A stretch of 64,000 nt of DNA from an uncultured Eubacteriales bacterium (lineage in GTDB: Bacteria > Bacillota > Clostridia > Oscillospirales > UBA644). Positions 58,143 to 64,000 of this stretch are shown piece by piece. The notes under the pieces were generated by a model, which was not told the origin of the DNA, made no database searches, and was given only the letters and a program-made list of their open reading frames with translations. The translations under genes were made by a program, and so were the position numbers. The DNA lies in the NCBI GenBank assembly GCA_934454405.1, contig CAKSFN010000008.1, positions 51,699-115,698 of the forward strand, in the 5' to 3' direction. Positions within the stretch are counted from its first letter, which is position 1. Each line of letters begins with the position of its first letter.

Positions 58143-59092
58143 TATTCCGAGGTTTTTGAGAATACTATTCCGTCTTCGTATTCGCCGCATTTAATTCCCT
58201 GCACCGTGCCTTTTTGGAAAAGGTAGGTCATCAGTTCGTTTTGAAGCCAACGCCATGAGCGTCCCCAATTCGAGAACACGCAACCTTCTTCGGGACAGCG
58301 CGCGAAAAAACGTTCGACGCTGACATTAGGAGACAGATATTCGAGAAATACCGCGACACGTTCGAAATATTCTTCGTAACCGCAGATTTCAAATTCTCCG
58401 TTCAGATATTGCTCCGCCATCGGCGTTCCCTGCATAAGGAACAGGTTGTGAAGTTTGACGGTGTCGTTTTTCAGCACGGAGACCAGCTGCGCAGCCTCTT
58501 TGACATCTCCGATTTCATCTGTGGGCAGATTGGGAATAAGATGCGTGCAAAGCCCGAACCCGTGCGCTTTTATGCGAAGCGCCGCGCCGATGTATTCGGC
58601 AAGCGTGTGCCCTCGTCCTATCATACGGAGCGTTTTTGTGTTGGCGGTTTGCAGGCCGAGCTCAAAAGTGACGTCTATCCCGTATTTTTCGTGAAATTTA
58701 TCCGCTGTTTTCAAATATGCTTCGGGCACGCAGTCGGGACGCGTCGAAACCGACAGTTCGACTATATCGTCCGCCGCGCAGTCGTTTATAACTCTTTCGA
58801 AATCTTCGGGCGGGAGATATGTATTCGTATAATTCTGCAGATAAGCGATGAATTTTTTCGCTTTGTATCTGCTTCCCATATATTCTCTGTTTATTTGCAG
58901 CTGCTCTTTGACGGGCGTTGCCGTGTCAAGGCTTTCGAAGCCTGCGCCGACCTCGCCGCAAAAACGGCAGCCGCCGCAGCCGCGCGTTCCGTCCCTGTTC
59001 GGGCACGAAACGGGCAGATTGACGGGCAGCTTGTATATCTTTTCCCCGTATTTTTCTTTCAGCATTGTGCCGTAATCGTTGTAAATACGCAT
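58142..59092 (-). CDS. TIGR01212/YtqA-type radical SAM protein
   Basis: 316 residues. LKEKYGEKIYKLPVNLPVSC and PNRDGTRGCGGCRFCGEVGA hold the cluster-binding cysteines in the C-x7-C-x2-C arrangement of this family. KKFIAYLQNYTNTYLPPEDF, TFELGLQTANTKTLRMIGRG and GLCTHLIPNLPTDEI are further family motifs. It would bind a [4Fe-4S] cluster and SAM. The family is widespread, and its substrate, possibly a tRNA modification, is not established here. The ATG at 59092 sits 27 bases from the divergent HAD gene start. Confidence 0.88.
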   Translation of the reverse strand: MRIYNDYGTMLKEKYGEKIYKLPVNLPVSCPNRDGTRGCGGCRFCGEVGAGFESLDTATPVKEQLQINREYMGSRYKAKKFIAYLQNYTNTYLPPEDFERVINDCAADDIVELSVSTRPDCVPEAYLKTADKFHEKYGIDVTFELGLQTANTKTLRMIGRGHTLAEYIGAALRIKAHGFGLCTHLIPNLPTDEIGDVKEAAQLVSVLKNDTVKLHNLFLMQGTPMAEQYLNGEFEICGYEEYFERVAVFLEYLSPNVSVERFFARCPEEGCVFSNWGRSWRWLQNELMTYLFQKGTVQGIKCGEYEDGIVFSKTSE

Positions 59093-59119
59093 TTATAAAT
59101 CTCCGAAAGGATGAAAAAC

Positions 59120-59914
59120 GTGAACGCATTCGAACTCACAAAAAACAAAAAACTTTTTCTTCTTGATATGGACGGCACCGTTTATCACGGTGATGTTCCC
59201 GTTCCGGGCGCGAAGGATTTTATAAAAAGTCTTTGCCGAACGGGCGCGGATTACGTTTTTATGACAAACAATTCCTCAAAAAGCGCGGACGCATATCTTG
59301 AAAAACTTCATCGGCTCGGGTTTCCTGCGGAAAAGAAGAATATTCTGACTTCCGGGCAGGCGGCAGCCGTATTTTTGCGCGAAAAAAAAGAAAACGCCGC
59401 CGTTTACGTTATGGGAACCGCATCTTTGCGCGAAGAAATTGCGTCTTATGGGCTTGACGTCCGAACCGAACCCGATGCGGACATTGACTTTTTGCTCGTC
59501 GGCTACGACACGGAGCTGACATACAGGAAAATGGAAGATGCCTGCGAACTTCTTTGCCGCGGAGTCCCGTTTTTCGCGACGAATCCCGATGTGGTCTGCC
59601 CCGCGCCGAACGGCAGGTATCTGCCCGACTGCGCAACGATGTGCTGCTGTCTTGAAAAAGCGACGGGCAAAACTCCTTTTTATATAGGAAAGCCGCGCCC
59701 CGAAATGCCGCTTGCGGCGCTGTCCGTTTTCGGCGTTGATAAAAATGATGCCGTAGTTGTCGGCGACCGACTGTATACGGACATCAGGTGCGGTGTAAAC
59801 GCCGGGATAGATACCGTGCTTGTCCTTTCGGGAGAAAGTACCGTTTCCGATATCGAAAAATTCGGTGTGACGCCGACAGCCGTTGCGGAAAGCGTTCGCG
59901 AAATGATAAGATAA
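59120..59914 (+). CDS. HAD-IIA family phosphatase (NagD/PNPase-like)
   Basis: 264 residues from GTG 59120 (267 from ATG 59111). LFLLDMDGTVYHGDVPVPGA carries the nucleophile DxD. VFMTNNSSKS is motif II. YIGKPRPEMPLAALSVFG carries the motif III Lys, and VVVGDRLYTDIRCGVNAGID motif IV. A cap domain lies between about 85 and 180. The family dephosphorylates small phosphate esters such as glycerol phosphate, sugar phosphates or nucleotides. GTG 59120 is preferred because AAGGA overlaps ATG 59111 but is 8 bases from the GTG. Confidence 0.88.
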   Translation: MNAFELTKNKKLFLLDMDGTVYHGDVPVPGAKDFIKSLCRTGADYVFMTNNSSKSADAYLEKLHRLGFPAEKKNILTSGQAAAVFLREKKENAAVYVMGTASLREEIASYGLDVRTEPDADIDFLLVGYDTELTYRKMEDACELLCRGVPFFATNPDVVCPAPNGRYLPDCATMCCCLEKATGKTPFYIGKPRPEMPLAALSVFGVDKNDAVVVGDRLYTDIRCGVNAGIDTVLVLSGESTVSDIEKFGVTPTAVAESVREMIR

Positions 59915-59924
59915 GGTCGCGGAA

Positions 59925-61250
59925 TCAATCCATATCTATCTTTATGCGCTCTCTGTTTTTGCTTTTCTTGTTTTTTGTTCTGCGCCTGTTGCCGGAAACT
60001 TTGGCTATCGTATAAACCGCTATCGCCAATGCGGCGACGGCTATTATCGCAATGAAGAAAGGCCCTTTGAAAAACGCGTTGATGGACTGCGTGAATTTTT
60101 CCATGGTATCAACTTCGACGGCGGTTTTCGTTACGAGATCGGACGTTCCGTATACCTGTCCGTTATAACGCAGAATCAGCGTTCCGAGCTTTTCGCCGCG
60201 CCCGACGGGCGCCTCTATCTGTTCAGGCGCGTCTATGACCTTTTCGATAAGCGAACGGTCAAAACTTTTCGGAAGAAGCGCGTTTATATCGCTTGTGACC
60301 GTCAAAACAACAAAATCCGCGTTTTTTCCCGTCTTAACGCCGACTTCGCAAACGGTGTCTCCCTTTGAGATGAGCCTTGTTGAAACATATTCGTTCTTCG
60401 CAAAGCGAACCATCTGTTTCAGATCTCTGTAAATTCCGGCTATTCCCTCCGTGTCGGATGCGACGGCAAGAACGCGCATATTTTTTGTCGTTGTCACGCA
60501 CGCGGAGCTGTATCCGCCGCTTTCGGAGGCGTAAACGCCCAGCCCCGTTATGCCCGAAATATAATAGTCGGACGACGGAACTATCGCGGAATTATAGGAA
60601 TAAAGAGTTCTTTTTTCGCCGTTTACCGAAACGGTGACGACGGGCGAGCTGATAAATGTCTCAAAGCCTTCAAGCGTAAGCGCGTGCTGCAATATCACGG
60701 AAATATCCGATATCGTCGTCGTTTTTGAAGAGGCTGTGAAATAGCTGTTGACTCCGCCGAAGGAGGTTGCGGACACTCCGAGATCCCGCACGTAAGAGTT
60801 CATCGTTTTGATGAAGGACGACGTGCCCTTGTTGTTGACGTAATGCGCTATTGCGATGCAAGCCTCCTGCGAAGCGGAAGTCAGCGCCGCTTTTATGAGG
60901 TCTTCAAGCGAGATTACGTCGCCCGCTTTCAGCTTTGCCGCGCTCAGCTGCGCCGTTTCGTCTATTATTTCTTTCGTTATCGTTACGGTCTTTGTCAGAT
61001 CCGGCTCGGATTCCATCAAGATCATACAGGTTACGACGTTGGGCAGAAATCCGCAATAAAAAGGCTCGTCCGCGCGTGAAGAGTAAAGCACCATGTTAGT
61101 GTCGATGTTGACAAGCAGGGCTCTTTTGCTTGACGGCGCAAGCGTGTTTTCCTCTTCCTCCTCCGCAAACGCGGGCAAAAAAGCCGACAACGTCAGAAAA
61201 ACGGTCAGTATTGCGGAAAATATTCTCAAAACGGTTTTTCGAGCGGTCAT
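59925..61250 (-). CDS. D-alanyl-D-alanine carboxypeptidase-like protein with degenerate active site
   Basis: 441 residues. A signal peptide (about 1-29, ending LPAFA), a PBP5/DacA-like domain (about 38-300), a beta-rich C-terminal domain and a C-terminal membrane helix (about 395-415) with a basic tail match the DacA family layout. All three catalytic motifs are changed. The SxxK position reads FLPN (68-71), SxN reads SAS (125-127) and KTG reads ITG (234-236). It therefore probably cannot acylate a peptide substrate and may be a structural or regulatory relative. AAGGAG lies 9 bases before ATG 61250. Confidence 0.8.
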   Translation of the reverse strand: MTARKTVLRIFSAILTVFLTLSAFLPAFAEEEEENTLAPSSKRALLVNIDTNMVLYSSRADEPFYCGFLPNVVTCMILMESEPDLTKTVTITKEIIDETAQLSAAKLKAGDVISLEDLIKAALTSASQEACIAIAHYVNNKGTSSFIKTMNSYVRDLGVSATSFGGVNSYFTASSKTTTISDISVILQHALTLEGFETFISSPVVTVSVNGEKRTLYSYNSAIVPSSDYYISGITGLGVYASESGGYSSACVTTTKNMRVLAVASDTEGIAGIYRDLKQMVRFAKNEYVSTRLISKGDTVCEVGVKTGKNADFVVLTVTSDINALLPKSFDRSLIEKVIDAPEQIEAPVGRGEKLGTLILRYNGQVYGTSDLVTKTAVEVDTMEKFTQSINAFFKGPFFIAIIAVAALAIAVYTIAKVSGNRRRTKNKKSKNRERIKIDMD

Positions 61251-61274
61251 CGGTCGGAGTCTCCTTATTAAATC

Positions 61275-61288
61275 TACTGTATACAGTA
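61275..61288. promoter_or_regulatory. Perfect 14-bp palindrome upstream of the DacA-like gene
   Basis: TACTGTATACAGTA is its own reverse complement and lies 25 bases before the start codon, over the likely promoter/transcription start (TATACT on the minus strand overlaps it). This is an operator-like position. Confidence 0.5.
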
Positions 61289-61438
61289 TACCATACATTT
61301 TGCGTTTTGGCTATACTTAAATTATTAAAATTTATAATTTTTTATATTAAGGCTTCCTCGATTCCTCTTTTGTTCGGGCAAAAAACGGCGAAAATGCCGC
61401 AGGACGCGGAAAAATAACAAAAAATTCAAAAATCACTC

Positions 61439-61467
61439 TTGAAAAGGGATTCCTTTTATGTTATAAT
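61439..61467 (+). promoter_or_regulatory. Sigma-A promoter of the rpmG-secE-nusG-rplK-rplA operon
   Basis: TTGAAA (61439-61444), 17-base spacer, TATAAT (61462-61467). A ~155-base leader follows, with small stems AGAGG/CCTCT and ATTGAA/TTCAAT. The ~150 bases between this and the DacA-like gene are AT-rich with no gene. Confidence 0.85.
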
Positions 61468-61628
61468 GTTGATACCTTGCGTAAAGGTGCTTTGTCGTGC
61501 TGCCCGTTCCAAGGCGGTTCGTAGCCGAAGATGCCGAGAAAAGAGGTCGTGCAAGCCTCTTTGAAAAGCATTGAAGCAAGCCCTTTCAATACCTGCAAGG
61601 GAGGCAATTTTATAAGGAGGTGCCGTCA

Positions 61629-61781
61629 ATGGGAAAAGATAAGGTTGTTCTTGCCTGCACGGAATGCAAGCAGAGAAATTATTTCACAACCAAAAACAAG
61701 AAAAACGATCCGGACAGACTTGAAATGAAGAAGCATTGTAAGTTCTGCAAAAAACACACATTGCACAAAGAAACCAAGTAA
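61629..61781 (+). CDS. rpmG: Ribosomal protein bL33
   Basis: 50 residues. LACTECKQRNYFTTKNKK and HCKFCKKHTLHKETK give the C-x2-C...C-x2-C zinc ribbon and the conserved C-terminal THKETK-like ending. It is a 50S component. AAGGAGG lies 8 bases before the ATG. The gene stands first in the secE-nusG operon, the usual arrangement in Bacillota. It is the Cys-containing (C+) form of bL33; such genomes sometimes also carry a Cys-less copy. Confidence 0.93.
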   Translation: MGKDKVVLACTECKQRNYFTTKNKKNDPDRLEMKKHCKFCKKHTLHKETK

Positions 61782-61793
61782 GGAGGACGCGAA

Positions 61794-62081
61794 ATGGCTG
61801 ATGAAAAGAAGGCTGTCGTTGCGAAAGCCGACGTGCCTGCGAAAAAAGCTCCCGCGAAGAATAAGAAACCCAATATCTTTGCGCGCTTCTTCAAGTATTT
61901 GAAAGAAGTTAAGAGCGAACTCATAAAAGTCACATGGCCCGCTCCGAAGCAGGTCGTTCGCGATACTCTGACCGTTATTGTAATAGTTGTTATAAGCGCT
62001 GTTTTTATCGGGGTTATAGACCTTGTTTTCAAAAACATCGTTAACTTCTCTATTTACAATACGTTTGCATCGCTGTTTTAA
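61794..62081 (+). CDS. secE: Preprotein translocase subunit SecE
   Basis: 95 residues. An Ala/Lys-rich N-terminus is followed by FKYLKEVKSELIKVTWPAPK, the conserved amphipathic helix motif, and one membrane helix (about 60-82). It stabilises SecY in the translocon that SecA (17229) drives. AAGGAGG lies 8 bases before the ATG, 12 bases after rpmG. Confidence 0.93.
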   Translation: MADEKKAVVAKADVPAKKAPAKNKKPNIFARFFKYLKEVKSELIKVTWPAPKQVVRDTLTVIVIVVISAVFIGVIDLVFKNIVNFSIYNTFASLF

Positions 62082-62128
62082 TTGACTTTTACGAGAATTT
62101 ATATCATTTCTGACGGAGGGAATGTCTG

Positions 62129-62650
62129 ATGGCCGAATCGGCACAGTGGTATGTTATCCACACATATTCGGGTTACGAAAATAAAGTCGCAACTTCAATC
62201 GAAAAGGTCGTTGACCTTCGCGGAATGCGCGACTTGATTTGCGAAGTTAAGATACCTATGGAAAAAATTCAGGACGTTAAGGAAAACGGAGAGGTTGTCG
62301 AAACCGAAAGAAAACTCCTTCCCGGCTACGTCCTTGTCAATATGGTCGTCAACGACGACACATGGGTTCTTCTGCGCAATATCCGCGGCGTTACCGGCTT
62401 TGTCGGTCCCGAAGGAAAGCCCATTCCTCTGACAGATGAAGAGATCCGCAATTTGAACCTTGTTCAGAGCGTTGAAGAAGCTCCGTTCAATGCGGGTGAC
62501 AACGTCAAGGTCGTAAGCGGACCCATGGCAAACTTCACGGGTATCGTTGAAAGCGTTGACATGAAAGAGCGGAAAGCCAAGGTCATCATCTCCATGGGCG
62601 GTCGTGATATCCCCGCGGAGATAGGCATAGGCGATCTCGCGGCGCTGTAA
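62129..62650 (+). CDS. nusG: Transcription termination/antitermination factor NusG
   Basis: 173 residues. The NGN domain starts WYVIHTYSGYENKVATSIEK and includes KLLPGYVLVNMVVND and VTGFVGPEGKPIPL. The KOW domain at the C-terminus reads AGDNVKVVSGPMANFTGIVE. It binds RNA polymerase and links it with ribosomes or pausing factors. GGAGGG lies 8 bases before the ATG. Confidence 0.96.
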   Translation: MAESAQWYVIHTYSGYENKVATSIEKVVDLRGMRDLICEVKIPMEKIQDVKENGEVVETERKLLPGYVLVNMVVNDDTWVLLRNIRGVTGFVGPEGKPIPLTDEEIRNLNLVQSVEEAPFNAGDNVKVVSGPMANFTGIVESVDMKERKAKVIISMGGRDIPAEIGIGDLAAL

Positions 62651-62685
62651 AAGCGCAATTTACTAATTACGGAGGAAACTGAATA

Positions 62686-63111
62686 ATGGCACAGAAAGTT
62701 ACAGGTTATATTAAACTGCAAATTCCCGCAGGAAAAGCCTCTGCTACGCCTCCCGTTGGTCCGGCTCTCGGTCAGCACGGCGTTAACATCATGGCTTTCA
62801 TCAAAGAATTCAATGAAAAAACCAAGAACGACGCAGGACTTATCATCCCCGTTGTTATCACCGTTTACGCGGACCGTTCGTTCACATTCGTAACGAAAAC
62901 TCCGCCGGCAGCGGTTCTTATCAAAAAGGCTTGCGGCATTGAGTCCGGTTCTGGCACCCCCAACAAGACCAAAGTCGCAAAAATCACAAAGGCGCAGATT
63001 AAAGAAATCGCCGAAAAGAAAATGCCCGACCTTAACGCGAACGACGTCGAAGCCGCTATGTCCATGATCGCCGGAACCGCGAGAAGCATGGGCGTTACCG
63101 TTGAGGACTGA
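62686..63111 (+). CDS. rplK: Ribosomal protein uL11
   Basis: 141 residues, the standard length. GYIKLQIPAGKASATPPVGP and ALGQHGVNIMAFIKEFNEKT are the N-terminal domain signatures, and GTARSMGVTVED the C-terminal end. It forms the L11 stalk base on 23S rRNA. CGGAGGAA lies 9 bases before the ATG. Confidence 0.97.
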   Translation: MAQKVTGYIKLQIPAGKASATPPVGPALGQHGVNIMAFIKEFNEKTKNDAGLIIPVVITVYADRSFTFVTKTPPAAVLIKKACGIESGSGTPNKTKVAKITKAQIKEIAEKKMPDLNANDVEAAMSMIAGTARSMGVTVED

Positions 63112-63121
63112 CATTTGAACA

Positions 63122-63180
63122 CGGTTCGCAAAAACCGAACCGCTTTATAACTGTGGGAGGATTATTTCCGAACAACCACA
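63122..63180 (+). promoter_or_regulatory. Candidate L1 autoregulatory RNA element before rplA
   Basis: Between rplK and rplA a 7-bp hairpin CGGTTCG/CGAACCG (63122-63128, 63136-63142) precedes TGTGGGAGG...CCACA (63152-63160, 63176-63180). The TGTGG/CCACA stem with GAGG inside resembles the L1-binding site of 23S rRNA that many bacteria mimic in mRNA for translational autoregulation. Confidence 0.5.
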
Positions 63181-63198
63181 TAGGAGGATTTTTTTAAC

Positions 63199-63894
63199 AT
63201 GAAAAAAGGCAAGAAATATATTGAAAGCTCGAAAACAATCGAGTCTTCCAAACTTTATGATACCGCCGAGGCTTGCGACCTTGTTTGCAAGACCGCAAAG
63301 GCGAAATTTGACGAAACCATTGAAATGCACGTTCGTCTCGGCGTTGACTCCCGTCACGCGGATCAGCAGGTAAGAGGCGCGATGGTTCTTCCGCACGGAA
63401 CCGGCAAAACGATGAGAGTTCTCGTTTTTGCAAAGGACGACAAGGCGCAGGAAGCCCTTGACGCAGGCGCGGATTACGTCGGCGCAGAGGATATGGTTAC
63501 CAAGATCCAGAAAGAAAACTGGTTCGATTTCGACATCGTTGTCGCAACCCCGAATATGATGGGCGTTGTGGGTCGTCTCGGTAAAGTGCTCGGTCCCAAG
63601 GGACTTATGCCGAACCCGAAAGCGGGCACCGTTACGATGAACGTTGCGCAGGCAATCAAGGAGATCAAAGCCGGTAAGATCGAGTACCGTCTTGACAAGA
63701 CCAACATCATCCACTGCCCGATAGGCAAGGCTTCTTTCGGCGCGGAAAAGATATCCGAAAACTTTGACGCTCTTATCGGTGCCATCATAAAGGCGAAGCC
63801 CGCGGCTGCAAAAGGTCAGTACATCAAGAGCTGCGTTATCGCTTCCACGATGGGTCCCGGCATCAAAGTCAACACGACCAAATACGGCGTTTGA
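63199..63894 (+). CDS. rplA: Ribosomal protein uL1
   Basis: 231 residues. KFDETIEMHVRLGVDSRHAD and QQVRGAMVLPHGTGKTMRVL are N-terminal signatures. GRLGKVLGPKGLMPNPKAGT is the family signature, and KANIIH-like KTNIIHCPIGKASF follows. It forms the L1 stalk at the ribosomal E site and usually represses its own mRNA. GGAGG lies 12 bases before the ATG. It is followed within 35 bases by a palindromic terminator of the repeat family, so rplJ-rplL, which often come next, do not follow at once. Confidence 0.97.
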   Translation: MKKGKKYIESSKTIESSKLYDTAEACDLVCKTAKAKFDETIEMHVRLGVDSRHADQQVRGAMVLPHGTGKTMRVLVFAKDDKAQEALDAGADYVGAEDMVTKIQKENWFDFDIVVATPNMMGVVGRLGKVLGPKGLMPNPKAGTVTMNVAQAIKEIKAGKIEYRLDKTNIIHCPIGKASFGAEKISENFDALIGAIIKAKPAAAKGQYIKSCVIASTMGPGIKVNTTKYGV

Positions 63895-63924
63895 TATCAG
63901 GATACAGCATTAAAAATTAAAGAT

Positions 63925-63968
63925 AAAGGGGCTGTAAAAAAAACGCAAGTTTTTTTTACAGCCCCTTT
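63925..63968. terminator. Perfect 19-bp palindrome after rplA, end of a third repeat copy
   Basis: AAAGGGGCTGTAAAAAAAA (63925-63943), loop CGCAAG (63944-63949), complement 63950-63968. It is suitable as an intrinsic terminator for the ribosomal operon. Confidence 0.78.
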
Positions 63969-64000
63969 GGGGATAGGAAAAAAGGTTCAGAATGGGTGAA
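63925..64000. repeat. Dispersed repeat, copy C (end fragment, inverted orientation, cut by window)
   Basis: Bases 63969-64000 are the exact reverse complement of the 32 bases that precede the palindrome in copies A (1781-1812) and B (15187-15218). The element therefore enters the window's right edge in opposite orientation, and its body lies outside. Confidence 0.75.

Noticed and set aside
1..64000. CRISPR arrays, prophage genes, rRNA or tRNA genes
   Set aside because: No direct-repeat/spacer series, integrase, capsid or terminase gene, and no tRNA cloverleaf was recognised on either strand by eye; a dedicated tRNA scan was not possible.

Overview
The window reads as a chromosome segment from a Gram-positive anaerobe of the Bacillota, most likely class Clostridia and probably an uncultured gut or rumen lineage. 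The support is the Clostridia-style gene content (Rex, MgtE, two class B sortases, single-membrane secretion genes, a type II dehydroquinase, an archaeal-type ApgM phosphoglycerate mutase), strong AGGAGG ribosome sites, and many sigma-A promoters with exact 17-base spacers. No rRNA, tRNA, CRISPR array, prophage or transposase gene was recognised.

Layout. 1-3.6 kb: the end of a beta-CASP nuclease, a uridine-kinase-like enzyme, a DNA-deoxyinosine glycosylase, a YetF-type membrane protein and a tiny Cys/Asp-rich membrane protein. 3.6-11.9 kb (minus strand): a complete chorismate, Phe and Tyr operon, pheA-aroB-aroC-aroE/K-aroQ-aroA-tyrA-aroF, headed by a promoter, a Phe/Tyr-rich leader peptide and an attenuator. 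12-17.2 kb: a Gfo/Idh oxidoreductase, RNase HI, a NYN-domain protein that appears to start at ATA, dUTPase and an orphan polytopic membrane protein. 17.2-29 kb: secA, then yifB, a 2-hydroxyacid dehydrogenase, ksgA, an HD phosphohydrolase, dCMP deaminase, murE and apgM. 29-33.2 kb (minus strand): rex-smpB-ruvC-ruvA-ruvB-araC. 33.5-36.1 kb: tandem class B sortases.

36.6-49.4 kb is a single large carbohydrate-uptake operon. It holds a 1057-residue lipoprotein solute-binding protein with two carbohydrate-binding-like modules, two separate permease pairs, an NHL-repeat membrane protein, a YIP1-like membrane protein and a 972-residue DUF5696-like lipoprotein. It has no ATPase gene, so it must borrow one encoded elsewhere. 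I regard this as the most system-like unfamiliar assembly in the window.

49.4-64 kb: a DUF11 protein without a visible export signal, mgtE, a degenerate ABC ATPase with its membrane partner, hom-lysC, a DUF4091 glycosidase-like protein, a radical SAM protein, a HAD phosphatase, a penicillin-binding-protein-like membrane protein that has lost its catalytic motifs, and the rpmG-secE-nusG-rplK-rplA operon.

A dispersed repeat family runs through the window. Full copies lie at 1.59-1.86 kb and 14.72-15.26 kb, an end fragment in opposite orientation lies at 63.9 kb, and solitary related palindromes sit mostly between convergent genes. The larger copy carries a 275-bp insert closed by perfect inverted repeats that folds on paper into a branched RNA-like structure. 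Gene identities come from reading motifs by eye; no database search was run.
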